Source: Bacillota bacterium (lineage in GTDB: Bacteria; Bacillota; Clostridia; Christensenellales; SZUA-584). From it: DNA of 64,000 bases. Positions 1 through 10,891 of the stretch are shown here, piece after piece; the first letter of the stretch is position 1; every line of letters starts with the position of its first letter. The position numbers and the translations under genes are program-made. Location: positions 1-64,000 of the forward strand of contig JAEYZN010000013.1 in the NCBI GenBank assembly GCA_023428025.1. Direction: 5' to 3'. Below the pieces are notes generated by a model. It had not been told where the DNA came from. It worked only from the letters and a program-made list of their open reading frames with translations, and ran no database searches.

Positions 1-1559
1 TAGATGACGAATGGGGCAAGTTGGTAAGCGCTTATTACCCGCTGACGGAAAGCAACGGCACTGTGGCTGGCTTTGTTGGCGTCGATTACGATGCCTCGGG
101 AGCTTATGCTGGACTTCTGCGGTTTAAAACAGCTGCCATCATTATTGCACTCGCAGGTCTGGTGATTAGTACAGTGACAGGCATAGTGCTTGCAAATTAT
201 ATTACCAAGCCGATCAAAGAAACAACCAAAGCCGCCAATGCTCTCGCATCGGGCGAACTGGACACTCCCGTCAGCGTGCGGTCGAAAGACGAGATCGGCA
301 TACTGGCAGCTATCATCGATAAAGAAGTGCGTCAGGCCTTTAAAAACATTGGATATGCACGCGCTGTCTCGGAAAAACAGGCACAATACCAACGCCTGGA
401 AGTCGAGAAGGTGCTTCAGAATATTGATAAGCTGGCGCAAGGGGATCTCAATGTGGACATTGAGGTCAGCTCCGCGGATATCGACACGGAAGAACTTCGC
501 GCGATATTTCTGCAAATTGAGAACAGCATGGAAAATGCGGTAAGCTCAATCAAAGGCTATTTGGAGGAGATGACCGCCGTAATGGGCAGGTTAGCAGAAG
601 GTGACTGGTCTCAAGCAATTCAATCCGAATATAAGGGCGATTTCGCGCCAATCAAGGTCAAGATAAACCATATTATTGAGCGCATCAACAATGCGTTTAT
701 GGATATACGTCATGCGGCAGATCGGGTGGAAGCGGGCACGCAGCAGGTGTCGGACGGCAATCAGGAGATTTCGTTGGGCGCTGCCGAACAGGCTGCCGCT
801 ATCGAGCAGCTGACAGCGTCGGTTTCTGAAATTGCCAGGCAGACACGGCAAAACGCGATGAGCGCGAATCAAGCAAGCGAGCTGACCATATTGGCTTCAG
901 ACGCTGCAACGCGCGGCAACGAGCGTATGACGGCGATGCAGCAGGCGATGGGCGAGATGGGCGATGCATCCCATAGCATATCCAAAATTGTGAAGACAAT
1001 CGACGATATCGCCTTCCAGACCAATATACTGGCCCTGAATGCGGCGGTCGAGGCGGCGCGTGCCGGCGTACACGGAAAGGGCTTCGCCGTGGTGGCGGAG
1101 GAAGTACGCAACCTGGCGGCGCGCAGCGCGGAAGCAGCAAGAGAGACCACAGGGTTGATCGAAGGGTCGATACAGAAAACGCAGGCAGGCGCAAAGATAG
1201 CTGACGAGACGGCGGAAGCGCTGAACTCCATCGTGGAGAGCATACAGCAGGCAGCGGAGCGAGTCAGTGAGATTGCGCAGGCGTCAGACCAGCAGACAGC
1301 TGCCATTGCGCAGATAGATCGCGGCATCGAGCAGATGGCGGTGGTGGTGCAGACCAACTCGGCGACATCTGAGGAGACGGCTGCTGCGGCGCAGGAGCTG
1401 TCCGGTCAGGCGGAGATGCTCAAGGGAATGGTCGGCAGATTCAATGTCCGGGACAACGTGGCGGCACTGTCTATGTATGGGCGGTCTCATATAGCAGGTT
1501 CACACGAGTCCGAAGTTCCCGGTATTGACCTCACAGACGATGATTTTGGTAAGTATTAA
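1..1559 (+). CDS. Methyl-accepting chemotaxis protein (5' end outside window)
   Basis: Chemoreceptor that senses an extracellular ligand and controls the CheA kinase through CheW. The frame is open from base 3 with no start or upstream stop, so the gene begins before the window; the TTG at 21 is not a convincing start. What remains is the end of a Cache-like sensor ([22 protein letters not shown]), one membrane helix at about bases 120-200, a HAMP segment, and a full cytoplasmic hairpin whose tip ([18 protein letters not shown]) lies near bases 1015-1070. It ends DDDFGKY, the tail shared by most receptors in this array. Codon choice in the hairpin differs from the later receptors, so it has been homogenised with them less. 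Confidence 0.93.
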   Translation, partial: DDEWGKLVSAYYPLTESNGTVAGFVGVDYDASGAYAGLLRFKTAAIIIALAGLVISTVTGIVLANYITKPIKETTKAANALASGELDTPVSVRSKDEIGILAAIIDKEVRQAFKNIGYARAVSEKQAQYQRLEVEKVLQNIDKLAQGDLNVDIEVSSADIDTEELRAIFLQIENSMENAVSSIKGYLEEMTAVMGRLAEGDWSQAIQSEYKGDFAPIKVKINHIIERINNAFMDIRHAADRVEAGTQQVSDGNQEISLGAAEQAAAIEQLTASVSEIARQTRQNAMSANQASELTILASDAATRGNERMTAMQQAMGEMGDASHSISKIVKTIDDIAFQTNILALNAAVEAARAGVHGKGFAVVAEEVRNLAARSAEAARETTGLIEGSIQKTQAGAKIADETAEALNSIVESIQQAAERVSEIAQASDQQTAAIAQIDRGIEQMAVVVQTNSATSEETAAAAQELSGQAEMLKGMVGRFNVRDNVAALSMYGRSHIAGSHESEVPGIDLTDDDFGKY

Positions 1560-1717
1560 CCTATAGCAGGCTTAAAAGATGCCCTCCGGCAGCAAATGGA
1601 CTGAACCCTATCGGATCGACACTAATAAAGAGCCCTGTCGCAAGAATTCAAAAGATTAAGCCAACTGGCGTCGTTTTCAAGCGGAGCCAGTTTTAATTTT
1701 GAGCTGTATATACGCTC

Positions 1718-1948
1718 ATGGTTATAGTGGTGGTGCAGACCAACTCGGCAACGTCTGAGGAAGCGGCGGCCGCGGCGGAAGAGCTGTCCAGCCAGGCCGA
1801 CCTGCTGAAGAACATGGTGGGCCAGTTCAACCTCAAGAACGCGACAGGCGTGAAAACGCCTCGGGTTGCCGCCAGGGACGAAACGGGCGTGCCGGCTCTG
1901 GACACAACCAAGATCGATCTGGCGGACAACGAATTCGGTAAGTATTGA
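1718..1948 (+). pseudogene. Orphan C-terminal fragment of a chemoreceptor
   Basis: The 76-residue frame begins exactly where homology to the end of the receptor hairpin begins ([21 protein letters not shown]). It continues through the linker to an EFGKY terminus. There is no sensor, membrane helix, HAMP or hairpin tip, and bases 1560-1717 upstream show no receptor similarity. It is best read as the residue of a deletion between tandem receptor genes. A terminator follows directly. Whether the fragment is expressed cannot be told; no good ribosome binding site precedes the ATG. Confidence 0.8.
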
Positions 1949-1981
1949 GCCGCGTTATGACTTTCTGAAAAAGCGGCCAAG

Positions 1982-2020
1982 GCCTCCTGCTGTTGTGAAT
2001 GGCAGGAGGCTTATTCTTTG
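1982..2020 (+). terminator. Rho-independent terminator
   Basis: Perfect 9-bp stem (GCCTCCTGC with GCAGGAGGC) and an 11-nt loop, followed by a T-rich tract. It ends the unit containing the orphan receptor fragment. Confidence 0.75.
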
Positions 2021-2185
2021 TGTGCGCGGCAAATTATCCTATGTAAAGTTATCATTAAAACTGGGCGCGCCGGCTAAAACCCGTAAGCGGTTGACCCGAA
2101 TTAATGAGTGAGTCAACAAGTCGATGATATGATGAGCACCCGTTATTTTGATCTGCATCGGTGGCTTATTGCGAAAGGGGAAAAG

Positions 2186-4588
2186 ATGAAAATTGGGGTA
2201 AAGCTTGTCGTTGCATTTTTGATCGTGGCGGCGATTGCCGGATCGGTCGGCATTATGGGACTGATGCAAATTGACGAAGTGGGGATGGGATCTGAAACCC
2301 TTTACAACAAGAATCTGCTGAACACCGCAAACGTGGCCAGCGCGGCGATCAATTACCAGAAGATGCGCCTGTATGCGCTGGACATGGTCACCAACCCGAC
2401 CGAGGCGGGCCGCGATACCTCCATGGCCAGCATCCCGCAGTTTTTGTCTGAAGTGGACGAGTATTTAGACCAGTATGCCGCCATCGATGCAGAGGATGAA
2501 GAGGCGTTCACAGCGCTCTTTGCTCAGTGGACAGAATTCAAAGGTTATATTGAAAAGGCAATGGGATATGCGCGCAGCAACCAGCATAAAGAGGCGAGCG
2601 CGCTGGTCGCGGGGGACGCCAAAAGGGTGGGCATGACCCTGCAGAGAAGCTTTGGCACGCTGCTTGAACTCAACACCGAAAAAGCCAGCCGGCAGGATGC
2701 GGTCAACACCCGGACGACTCAGGATTCGAAGCTGTTCATGATCATATTGCTGTCCGCAGGCGTTGCGATCGCGGTGGCGCTGGGCATCATACTGACCCGC
2801 AGCATCACGAAGCCCGTAAAGGTGACGGCGGCCCAATTGACGAGAATGGCCAACGGCGAAGACTTGGAGGCCGTCAACGCGAAAAAGTTTGGCGGCGAGT
2901 TCCGGCAGATGGTCAGCAACTTGAACGATGTGAGGGATTCGCTGAACCGGCTGCTGGAAGACGCCGGTATGCTGGCGGATGCCGCGAAGGAAGGAGAGCT
3001 TTCCGTCCGGGCGGATGCCGGACGCCACAAAGGCAGCTACAGACAGATCGTCGAAGGGTTCAACAACACTTTGGACGCGGTGGTATCGCCCATCAAGGAA
3101 GCGGCCGTGGTGTTGACGGAAGTGGCCGACGGCAACCTGAACGTGGGCATCGAAAGCGACTTTGCCGGAGACTACGGCATCATCAAATACGCGCTGAACA
3201 GCACCGTCGATGCGCTCAAGGGCTACATCTCAGAGATGTCCGGCGTGCTGGGGGAGCTGTCCCGGGGCAACCTGGACGTAGGCATCACGGCGGAATACAA
3301 GGGCGACTTCATCACGCTTAAAACTTCCATCAACGGCATCGTGACCTCGCTGAGCGAGGTGCTGGGCGAGATCGGCCTTGCGGCGGATCAGGTGGCGTCC
3401 GGCACGCGGCAGGTGTCGGACGGCAGCCAGCATATATCACAGGGTGCGGCGGAACAGTCCGGCTCCATCGAAGAGCTAACGGCTTCGGCGACGCAGATCG
3501 CCGAGCAGACGCGGCAGAACGCCATAAGAGCGAACAAGGCTAATGAGCTGACGACGCTGGCGGCTGCCGACGCGGCAAGGGGCAACGGTCGCATGAAGGC
3601 GATGCAGCAGGCCATGAGCGAGATCAGCGACGCTTCGCGCAGCATATCTAAGATCATCAAGGTGATCGACGACATCGCGTTCCAGACCAACATACTCGCG
3701 CTGAACGCGGCGGTGGAGGCCGCGCGTGCGGGTGTGCACGGCAGGGGCTTCGCGGTGGTGGCCGGGGAGGTCAGAAACCTCGCGGCGAGGAGCGCGGACG
3801 CGGCCAGGGAGACCACGGAGCTGATCGAAGGCTCCATCGGCAAGACAAAGGCGGGCGCGAAGATCGCTGATGAGACGGCGGAAGCGCTTAAATCCATTGT
3901 ACAGGGGGTGGAGACGGCAGCGGTGCTGGTGGAAGAGATCGCCGGCGCGTCGGGTGAACAGGCCGACGCCATCACGCAGGTGAACCGCGGCATTGAGCAG
4001 ATGTCGTCCGTTGTGCAGGCAAACTCGGCCACGGCGGAGCAAGCGGCGGCAGCGGCGGAAGAGCTGTCCGGCCAGGCGGATATGCTGAAAGGCATGGTGG
4101 GGCGGTTCAGATTGAAAAATGAAACTGAAACCATCCCGGAGAGTGCGGAGGTGGCGAGCCTGCCGCAGGTGACTAAGATCGAGCTGGCAGGGACACCTAA
4201 GATCGAACTGTCAGCAGCGCCGGAGGCGACGGCGGTTGAAGCGGCAGACGAGGAGAAGGAAAAGCCGCATAAGCATGAGAAAAAATCCGCGTCCAGGAAA
4301 GCCGAAAAGAAGAAAAAAGCCGGGAAAGAAGGCAAGCCTGCCGGAGATGGCAAGCCGGCTGCAAAGCACGAAAAAAAGAAAGCTGACGCTCAGGTGAAAG
4401 CGGCAAATACGGTGGAGGAGGCCCTGCCCGGCCGGGGCGACATGGCGACAGATATGACGGAGCCGTTCAGCCCCGCAGACGTGGCAAGAGTGGGTGCGCC
4501 GGATATTGACGCCGGGACTGAACAGTCCGCACCGGATATGAATGATGCAACCCCGGATCTGACGGATACCGATTTCGGCAAGTATTGA
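2186..4588 (+). CDS. Methyl-accepting chemotaxis protein, 4HB-type sensor, long charged tail
   Basis: About 800 residues. I chose the ATG at 2186 because AAAGGGG precedes it and it opens directly on the first membrane helix ([19 protein letters not shown]); the frame upstream is open but unconvincing. Order: TM1 about 5-30, a helical periplasmic bundle of the 4HB_MCP kind, TM2 about 182-205, HAMP, further HAMP-like helical units, then the signalling hairpin with its tip about 498-532. From about residue 640 there is an unusually long linker rich in Lys, Ala and Glu. The protein ends TDTDFGKY. The 4HB family commonly senses small molecules; the ligand cannot be predicted. Confidence 0.93.
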   Translation: MKIGVKLVVAFLIVAAIAGSVGIMGLMQIDEVGMGSETLYNKNLLNTANVASAAINYQKMRLYALDMVTNPTEAGRDTSMASIPQFLSEVDEYLDQYAAIDAEDEEAFTALFAQWTEFKGYIEKAMGYARSNQHKEASALVAGDAKRVGMTLQRSFGTLLELNTEKASRQDAVNTRTTQDSKLFMIILLSAGVAIAVALGIILTRSITKPVKVTAAQLTRMANGEDLEAVNAKKFGGEFRQMVSNLNDVRDSLNRLLEDAGMLADAAKEGELSVRADAGRHKGSYRQIVEGFNNTLDAVVSPIKEAAVVLTEVADGNLNVGIESDFAGDYGIIKYALNSTVDALKGYISEMSGVLGELSRGNLDVGITAEYKGDFITLKTSINGIVTSLSEVLGEIGLAADQVASGTRQVSDGSQHISQGAAEQSGSIEELTASATQIAEQTRQNAIRANKANELTTLAAADAARGNGRMKAMQQAMSEISDASRSISKIIKVIDDIAFQTNILALNAAVEAARAGVHGRGFAVVAGEVRNLAARSADAARETTELIEGSIGKTKAGAKIADETAEALKSIVQGVETAAVLVEEIAGASGEQADAITQVNRGIEQMSSVVQANSATAEQAAAAAEELSGQADMLKGMVGRFRLKNETETIPESAEVASLPQVTKIELAGTPKIELSAAPEATAVEAADEEKEKPHKHEKKSASRKAEKKKKAGKEGKPAGDGKPAAKHEKKKADAQVKAANTVEEALPGRGDMATDMTEPFSPADVARVGAPDIDAGTEQSAPDMNDATPDLTDTDFGKY

Positions 4589-4656
4589 TCAGATCAAGCT
4601 ATCTTCCTGCTGTTTGACGGGAGGACGACAAAGGAATACGTGAGCAACGGTGCACA

Positions 4657-4690
4657 GCCTCCTGCCATATTGGCGGGAGACTTTTCAATT
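4657..4690 (+). terminator. Rho-independent terminator
   Basis: Imperfect stem CCTCCTGCCA / TGGCGGGAG with a 2-3 nt loop and a following CTTTTC tract, just after the receptor stop at 4588. Confidence 0.6.
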
Positions 4691-4796
4691 GGAATAAAAC
4701 CCCGCAATGCCGCCGGTTTATATAATGATATACGGCGTTGCAAAATGTTATGAATTGTGATAAAAAGATATTATAATATGCAAAAAGAGGTTTAGC

Positions 4797-5579
4797 GTGC
4801 AGGAAATAAGGCGGGAAAAGATCAAGAGCCTGCTCAAAGAGCAGGGCAGCGTGACCATCGCCGATCTGGTCACGTCTTTGGGCGTGTCGGAAATGACGAT
4901 CCACCGGGACCTTGACCTGCTCCAACGAGACGGTTTTCTGGTGAAGCTGCGCGGCGGCGCCCGCCTCAACGAAGCCAGCCTGCCGGACAAGGAGAACAGC
5001 TACATCTACAGCCGCGTGAAAAACCTCTATGTTGAAGAAAAGCAGGCCATCGCCCGCGAAGCGCTGCGCCTGATATCCGACCGCGAGACCATCGTCTTCG
5101 ACAACAGCAGCACTGCGTTCCAGCTGGCCAAGCTGCTCAAAAACAAAAATCAGCTGACCGTCGTCGCCACCAACCCCGGCGTGTTTTACGAGCTGATGGA
5201 CGAGAAGGACATCACGCTGTACAGCACGGGCGGGCTTTTTTCGTCGCAGACCAATAGCTTTGTGGGCTCGGCGGCGGAGGATTTCGTGTCCCGGCTGGAC
5301 ATCACCACCTGTGTGATCGGCGCAAACTCGGTGTCGGTGGAGGGCGGCGTGACAGACCCGTATCCGGCGGAGGCCGCGCTGAAGCGGAAGCTGGTATCGG
5401 CGGCCCGGCGCACGCTGCTGCTGGTGGACCACAACAAATTCCATCGCGCCGCCACCGAAAAAGTGGCGGACATGGCGGACATCGGCTGCGTGATCACCGA
5501 CTGGAACGCGGACCCGAGGCTGGTGGAAAAGCTGTCCGAAAAGACCCGTGTGATCGTGGCCCGGAAACAAAGCGAATAA
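4797..5579 (+). CDS. DeoR-family transcriptional regulator
   Basis: A 260-residue repressor of the DeoR/GlpR type. The N-terminal winged helix-turn-helix spans about 1-55, with the recognition region VSEMTIHRDLDLLQRDGFL and the family RGGAR motif. The C-terminal sugar-phosphate-sensing DeoRC domain follows (IVFDNSSTAFQLA, VATNPG, GANSVS, LLVDHNKF). The start is GTG at 4797 with AAAAAGAGG upstream and a TATAAT -10 element at 4772-4777. DeoR regulators usually sit beside the sugar operon they control. Here the only neighbour downstream is a decayed URO-D-like fragment, so the target is unknown. Confidence 0.88.
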   Translation: MQEIRREKIKSLLKEQGSVTIADLVTSLGVSEMTIHRDLDLLQRDGFLVKLRGGARLNEASLPDKENSYIYSRVKNLYVEEKQAIAREALRLISDRETIVFDNSSTAFQLAKLLKNKNQLTVVATNPGVFYELMDEKDITLYSTGGLFSSQTNSFVGSAAEDFVSRLDITTCVIGANSVSVEGGVTDPYPAEAALKRKLVSAARRTLLLVDHNKFHRAATEKVADMADIGCVITDWNADPRLVEKLSEKTRVIVARKQSE

Positions 5580-5600
5580 CAGCGGACGACATCAATTCAC

Positions 5601-5844
5601 ATGCTGTGGTTCCACAGCTGCAGCGCGATATCCGAGCTGATCGACGATTTTCTGGATTTCGGCACGGACATCCTGAACCCGGTGCAGCCGCTGGCAACGG
5701 GCATGGACTCCTTCGAACTCAAAAAGCGCTATGGCAAACGACATCCTCGCACCGGCCAACCCTATCCAGAACGACACGCCGCCGGAGAACGTGGTGTGCC
5801 TGTACGAATACGCCAAGGAGTTCGGGAAATATCCCATTCGCTAG
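5601..5844 (+). pseudogene. Uroporphyrinogen decarboxylase (URO-D) superfamily remnant
   Basis: Two frames each match the C-terminal part of URO-D/methyltransferase proteins. The first (from 5601) reads HSCSAISELIDDFLDFGTDILNPVQP and ...GMDSFELKKRYGK. The second (5731-5844) reads ILAPANPIQNDTPPENVV and ends in ...EFGKYPIR with a stop. In intact members these blocks are joined by a few dozen residues, which are missing here, and the frame shifts between the blocks. The N-terminal two thirds are absent. In anaerobes such proteins often work with corrinoid methyltransferases; this copy cannot be functional. Confidence 0.75.
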
Positions 5845-5909
5845 CTTGAATCAGGGGTGGAAGCTGTCCGGCCCGCTTTTTTTATTGGGGTGGAATAAAG
5901 CCCGTCAGA

Positions 5910-7547
5910 TTATAATTTGGGTTTGTACCGCTTCCTGATGAGGCGGCTGCGCCTGAGGCGGGGCTTTCGGTTTCCGCGCAGTATGCGCGCGATCAGCCAG
6001 ATGGTCGTGATGAACGACGCGGAGAAGCCCAGCACGCCCAGCAGCGGGATGCCGAGCAGCTTGGGCTCCATGTCGGTGGTGCAGAGGATGCTGGAGCCGA
6101 TCACGGCGGCGGCGTTCACGATGCCCACGATCATTCGGTTCATGATGCGGTCGAAACGGCTCATGGGCGCTTCGGAGCCGACGATCTCGATGCCGAGGCG
6201 CGCCTGCCCCTTGGACGCAATGCGCAGCATGTCCGACATCTGGCCGGGCAAGCCCAGCGTGCGCTTGCCGAACACATACAGCGCCTTGCCGCCGCGCAGC
6301 AGTTCATCCTGTATGCCGCCGTCGTGCAGCATGGTGTCGGACACGTGCGAAGCCAGGATGCGCATCAGGCTGGTGTCGGGACTGACGCGGCTGAGCACGC
6401 CCTCAATGGTGATGATGCCGCGCCCCAGCATGGATATGCCTGCGGGCATCGCGAGGCCGTTGGATTCCGCCACATGGATGAATTCCATCACGAACTGGCC
6501 GACGTCGATGTTGCCCAGCTCCTCCGAGCCGTATCGTGTCATCATCTCTTCGATGTCGGCGTACAGCTTCAGATGGTCCACATCGCCCGTCTGGCGGGCA
6601 AGCGCCAGCACCACGGATTTGAGTTCATAGTAGTCGTTCGCGGACGCGGCGTAAATGGCGCTTTTGAACAGCTGGCGGTGGCGGGCGGACAGCCGTCCCG
6701 TCATGCCAAGGTCAATCCAGACGATCTTGCCGTCCCGGATGCGGATATTGCCCGGATGTGGGTCCGCATGAAAGAAACCGTCGTCCACCACCTGCTTTAA
6801 ATAGTTGGCAGCCAGCTGGTCGCAGATCTCCGTGAGGTCGTATCCCGCCGCCTTTAGCGCCTTGGTGTCGTCGATCTGTATGCCGTCGATGAGCTCCATC
6901 ACCAGCACACGCTGTGTGGTGAGTGCCCACTCCACCTGGGGGAACGCGATGTAGCTGATGTCGGCGTTGTTTTCGGTGAACTCGCGGATATGGCCCGCTT
7001 CGATCAGGAAATCCAGCTCCTGCTGGGCGGCGGACCACATCTCGTCGATCACGGTGTCGAAGTCGATCACCTGGCCCGTCTTCTGAACGATACGGATGAT
7101 GCCTGAAGCCCGGTGCAGCAGGCGCATGTCCTGCGCCATTTTGCCGTATATGCCGGGGCGCTGCACCTTCAGCACCACATTGCGCCCGTCCTTCAGCACC
7201 GCACGGTGCACCTGCGCGATGGATGCGGACCCGGCGGATTCGCTGTCGATAGAAGCGAAAAGGGCATGCGGCGGCCTGCCGTATTCGGCTTCCAGCACGG
7301 ATAGCACGGCGGAAAAATCCATCGGCATCACGTCGGTGCGCAGCCGGGTCAGCTCCTCGCAGTATTCCTCGGGGATCACATCCGGCCGCATGGACAGCAG
7401 CTGGCCGAATTTGATAAACGTGGGGCCCAAGTCCTCCAGCACGCGGCGCAGCTTCTCGGGGCTGAGGCCGCGCGTCAGCTCGTGCCTCGCCAGCACCCTC
7501 AGTATCTCTTTGAATCGTCCTTTGTTTTCGTCAGCGTTTTTTGCCAT
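5910..7547 (-). CDS. ABC1/AarF/UbiB-family atypical kinase
   Basis: A 545-residue member of the UbiB/ADCK protein-kinase-like family, associated in other organisms with isoprenoid quinone metabolism and membrane lipid homeostasis. Visible motifs are the family KxGQ (KFGQ, about 46-49), ASIAQVH, the ATP-site lysine in VVLKVQRPG, the catalytic-loop equivalent HADPHPGN and the metal-binding WIDLG. Two hydrophobic helices near the C-terminus (about 480-525) anchor it in the membrane, as is typical. The ATG at 7547 has a purine-rich GGCGGAG upstream, and a TATAAT lies on this strand at 7601-7606. It is convergent with the preceding remnant and no quinone genes are nearby. Confidence 0.9.
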   Translation of the reverse strand: MAKNADENKGRFKEILRVLARHELTRGLSPEKLRRVLEDLGPTFIKFGQLLSMRPDVIPEEYCEELTRLRTDVMPMDFSAVLSVLEAEYGRPPHALFASIDSESAGSASIAQVHRAVLKDGRNVVLKVQRPGIYGKMAQDMRLLHRASGIIRIVQKTGQVIDFDTVIDEMWSAAQQELDFLIEAGHIREFTENNADISYIAFPQVEWALTTQRVLVMELIDGIQIDDTKALKAAGYDLTEICDQLAANYLKQVVDDGFFHADPHPGNIRIRDGKIVWIDLGMTGRLSARHRQLFKSAIYAASANDYYELKSVVLALARQTGDVDHLKLYADIEEMMTRYGSEELGNIDVGQFVMEFIHVAESNGLAMPAGISMLGRGIITIEGVLSRVSPDTSLMRILASHVSDTMLHDGGIQDELLRGGKALYVFGKRTLGLPGQMSDMLRIASKGQARLGIEIVGSEAPMSRFDRIMNRMIVGIVNAAAVIGSSILCTTDMEPKLLGIPLLGVLGFSASFITTIWLIARILRGNRKPRLRRSRLIRKRYKPKL

Positions 7548-7735
7548 GCGCTCCGCCTTTTATTTGCCGCCTTGCCGACGGCAATTTCCGTTTCAGGTAT
7601 ATTATAACACATTCGGCAGCAGATAAATAACGGAAATGGTTAGCTCTGCGAAGCTATTGGAAAAATATTGATATATTATTGTAATCACTTGACGAATGCT
7701 ATATAATTATTTAACATAACATTTTGGGTAGGGAA

Positions 7736-8314
7736 ATGAGAAAGTTACAAATTATCGATGAGGCGTTCAAGCTGTTTGCCAGGCAGGGCTACGGGTCCAC
7801 GACAATGCAGCAAATAGGAGACGCAGTAGGCCTTGATAAGTCCTCCCTTTATGTGCACTTCAAAAACAAAAGCGATATCTTTACTGTGATACTGGACAAA
7901 GAGCTGCAATCATATAATCATGGCGTGATGGATACCGCGTTGGAAAGCGGAAATTTCAAGGAAGTTTCACACAGTATTCTTATTAACACGCTCAAATATT
8001 TTTCAGATAAGGACAAGCTGCTGTTCTGGAAGCACGTGATGCTGATGCCCAACAATGGAACGTTTGTTGAAATTGCCGAGCAGACAACCAACGCGCTTTA
8101 TCAGTTAAATACCAGTTTTTCAGAGAAGCTTTGGGCCATCATATCCCACACGGACGATCCGCTGCAAAAGCACAGAATGTCGTTATGCCTGTTTATCATG
8201 GCGCAAGGCTTGATGGATTGGCTGGTATTGCGGGACAAGGTAGAGCCAAAAGATATCGATGACGCAATGTATATTTGCAGTAATATTTTAAATACCGCCA
8301 AACTGTTTAATTAA
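7736..8314 (+). CDS. TetR/AcrR-family transcriptional regulator
   Basis: About 192 residues. The N-terminal helix-turn-helix is typical (IIDEAFKLFARQGYGSTTMQQIGDAVGLDKSSLYVHFKNKSDIF, residues about 5-48), followed by an all-helical ligand domain. The ATG at 7736 with GGGTAGGG just before it is preferred; a TTG at 7724 is possible. The gene and its flanks are clearly more AT-rich than neighbouring genes, which suggests separate ancestry. TATAAT-like sequences lie at 7702-7707. It stands alone, and the element 8449-8470 downstream shares an ATATCGTTAT core with repeats near 50.06 kb, a possible target family. Confidence 0.88.
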   Translation: MRKLQIIDEAFKLFARQGYGSTTMQQIGDAVGLDKSSLYVHFKNKSDIFTVILDKELQSYNHGVMDTALESGNFKEVSHSILINTLKYFSDKDKLLFWKHVMLMPNNGTFVEIAEQTTNALYQLNTSFSEKLWAIISHTDDPLQKHRMSLCLFIMAQGLMDWLVLRDKVEPKDIDDAMYICSNILNTAKLFN

Positions 8315-8315
8315 A

Positions 8316-8340
8316 GGCTTATTTTTAAAAAATAAGCTAT
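8316..8340. terminator. A/T-rich inverted repeat after tetR
   Basis: GCTTATTTTT pairs with AAAAATAAGC across a one-base centre immediately after the tetR stop. It could terminate in either direction. The remaining AT-rich 8341-8567 stretch holds no gene I can support. Confidence 0.5.
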
Positions 8341-8582
8341 TCAGGCCAAGTGCTATGGTTTCATTAATCCATAGTTTTTTTGTTTTCCTTCTTCCAAATT
8401 TGTTTATATCCGCGCAAAATAGAAAAAATGAATTATTTTTTGAAAATATCGTTATATTTTTCCGGTAAATATCGATATATCCAACAGGTAAACAACCGTT
8501 TGTATGGCGCGGGTTCATTTAAAATGATTCTGTGTACCAGCGGATAATCTTAGCAGTGACAAATTTTAAGGAGGGCCGACCT

Positions 8583-8781
8583 GTGGCGTTTGAACCGGAC
8601 GTGCGGCTGGGTGAAGATGAAAACACCCGGCACGGACGTTTTTTTAACGTTTGCTCCCGACGACGCAGAATTTGGTATCAGGGTCAGCTTGGTGGCGGCC
8701 ATCGGCAAGGTCAATAAGTGGGGCGGGCTGCCGGACTGTGAACGGCTCTTTTTCCGGAGAAGAAAGCAAAGAGTTCTATGA
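8583..8781 (+). pseudogene. Decayed cheW (frameshift plus internal deletion)
   Basis: A perfect AAGGAGG at 8568-8574 precedes GTG 8583, whose frame VAFEPDVRLGEDENT parallels the intact CheW start at 16404 (MALDPGAFLEENEDT). A run of seven T (8639-8645) shifts the frame. The match then continues in the next frame as FLTFAPDDAEFGIRVSLVAAIGKV, against FLTFALGDEEFGIEIRYVTEIIGM in the intact copy. About a hundred codons are then missing, and the C-terminus reappears as DCERLFF...KQR against DCEMLFLDDEQR. It lies just upstream of a receptor gene, the same arrangement as the intact cheW-receptor pair, so it marks an old duplicated cassette. Confidence 0.85.
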
Positions 8782-8808
8782 AGAATACAAAAGGAAAGGA
8801 AAACAGTG

Positions 8809-10869
8809 ATGTTCAAAAAAATGGGGATCGGCGTCAGGATGATCGCCGGATTCATGATCGTGGCGCTGATTGCCGGCGCGATTGGGGCTTTTGGGCTGCT
8901 CAATATCAACGTCATCAGCCAAAACGACATGCTGCTGTATGAGAAGAACACGATGGGCGTGGCGTACAGCGCGGACGCGGCGCTCAACTACCAGATGGCC
9001 CGGTTCAACGCCCTCAAAATGACGGTGTCCGAAGGCGCGGATATCGAGGAATGCCGCAAAAAAATTGACGAGTATATCGCGGCGTCCGAAGACAGCATGA
9101 TGAAGTATTCGTCCCTGCTGGAAACAACGGAAGGGCAGGCGCTTTACTCCAAGGCGGACTCTCTGTGGATGGACTACAAGACGTATCTGAGAGACGTCAA
9201 GACGATGGTTCAGGCCGGGCAGTCGGAGGAGGCGCTCACCCATCTGCTGGAAAAATCGGCGGATACCGCCGCCGCTCTCCAGGCAGCGTTCCAGGCGCTG
9301 GTGGATTACAATAAGGAGCAGGCGCGCTTAAAGAGCGACAGCAACACCGGCACCGCGAACCAGAGCGTCATACTGATGATCGCGCTGCTGTCGGCGGGCG
9401 TGGTGATCGCGGTGCTGCTGGGCCTGCTGCTGACCCGAAGCATCACGAAGCCGTGCCGGGCCACGGCGGTGCAGCTCAGCAAAATCGCCAACGGTGAGCA
9501 TTTTGAGCCGCTTGATATCAGCAGGTTCAGCGGCGAGTTCCGCAAGATGGGTAAGAACCTGAATGATGTGCATACGGCGCTGTATCAGCTGCTGGGAGAC
9601 TCCTTCATGCTTTCTGAGGCTGCCGTAAAGGGCGCATTGTCCACACGGGCGGATGTGTCGAAGCACAAAGGCGGATACGGCGAGATCATACAGAGCATCA
9701 ACAACACGCTGGACGCCGTGATAGCGCCCATCAACGAGGCGGCGCAGGTATTGTCCCGCGTGGCTGAGGGCGACCTCGGCGCGTCCGTTACCGGCGATTT
9801 CGCGGGCGACTACGCCATCATCAAGCACGCGCTGAACGGCACCGCCGAGACGCTGAAAGGCTACATATCCGAGATTTCTTCGGTGCTGGGCGAGATGTCC
9901 CAGGGTAATCTGGACGTGGGCATCACGGCGGAGTACCGGGGCGACTTCATCGCCTTGAAGGAATCGCTCAACACCATCGTCGGCTCGCTGAACGGTGTGA
10001 TGGGAGAGATCAGCATTGCGGCGGAACAGGTGGCGTCCGGCACACGGCAGGTATCGGACGGCAGCCAGGAGATATCGCAGGGCGCGACGGAACAGTCCAG
10101 CTCCATTGAGGAACTCACGGCATCCGTGACGCAGATCGCAGCGCAGACGCGGCAGAACGCGATCAGCGCGGGTGAAGCCAACACGCTGTCGGAAGAGGCC
10201 CGGGCGGATGCGGCCATCGGCAACGAGCAGATGCGGGCGATGCAGCAGGCGATGGGGGAAATCAACGAAGCCTCGCGCAGCATATCCAAGATCATCAAGG
10301 TGATCGACGACATCGCGTTCCAGACCAACATACTCGCGCTGAACGCGGCGGTGGAGGCCGCACGGGCGGGCGTGCACGGCAAGGGTTTCGCGGTGGTGGC
10401 GGAGGAGGTGAGAAACCTCGCGGCCAGAAGCGCCAGCGCGGCGAAGGAGACCACGGAGCTGATCGAAGGCTCCATCAACAAGACGACGGCGGGCACGAAG
10501 ATCGCGGACGAGACGGCGTCTTCGCTGAGCAAGATTGTGGAAGGCATCCGGAAGGCGGGACAGCTGGTGGGCGAGATCGCGAGCGCGTCGGGCGAACAGG
10601 CAAACGCCATCGCGCAGGTCAACCGCGGCATCGAGCAGCTCTCCGGGGTGGTGCAGACCAACTCGGCCACGGCGGAAGAAGCCGCGGCGGCGGCGGAAGA
10701 GCTGTCCGGCCAGTCTGAAATGCTCAAGAACATGGTGGGCCAGTTCAAGCTGAAGGATAGAGCGTCCGCCGTCGCTGCCAAGGCGGTCAAACCGGAGCAG
10801 CCGGAGCAGCCCGCGCTCACAGAACCCGGCGGAATTCTGCTGGAGGACGGGGATTTCGGAAAATACTGA
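8809..10869 (+). CDS. Methyl-accepting chemotaxis protein, 4HB-type sensor
   Basis: About 686 residues; the start is ATG 8809, or GTG 8806 one codon earlier, with AAGGAAAGGA upstream. TM1 about 10-32 ([21 protein letters not shown]), a helical extracytoplasmic bundle, TM2 about 185-208 ([22 protein letters not shown]), and HAMP beginning TRSITKP. Two repeats of the [17 protein letters not shown] / [16 protein letters not shown] kind look like extra HAMP-related units. The signalling hairpin tip is about 501-537. The short linker is Pro/Glu-rich and the end is EDGDFGKY. The decayed cheW directly upstream suggests this receptor once had its own coupling protein. Confidence 0.94.
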   Translation: MFKKMGIGVRMIAGFMIVALIAGAIGAFGLLNINVISQNDMLLYEKNTMGVAYSADAALNYQMARFNALKMTVSEGADIEECRKKIDEYIAASEDSMMKYSSLLETTEGQALYSKADSLWMDYKTYLRDVKTMVQAGQSEEALTHLLEKSADTAAALQAAFQALVDYNKEQARLKSDSNTGTANQSVILMIALLSAGVVIAVLLGLLLTRSITKPCRATAVQLSKIANGEHFEPLDISRFSGEFRKMGKNLNDVHTALYQLLGDSFMLSEAAVKGALSTRADVSKHKGGYGEIIQSINNTLDAVIAPINEAAQVLSRVAEGDLGASVTGDFAGDYAIIKHALNGTAETLKGYISEISSVLGEMSQGNLDVGITAEYRGDFIALKESLNTIVGSLNGVMGEISIAAEQVASGTRQVSDGSQEISQGATEQSSSIEELTASVTQIAAQTRQNAISAGEANTLSEEARADAAIGNEQMRAMQQAMGEINEASRSISKIIKVIDDIAFQTNILALNAAVEAARAGVHGKGFAVVAEEVRNLAARSASAAKETTELIEGSINKTTAGTKIADETASSLSKIVEGIRKAGQLVGEIASASGEQANAIAQVNRGIEQLSGVVQTNSATAEEAAAAAEELSGQSEMLKNMVGQFKLKDRASAVAAKAVKPEQPEQPALTEPGGILLEDGDFGKY

Positions 10870-10891
10870 TATATTGAACAGGTGACGGCAG

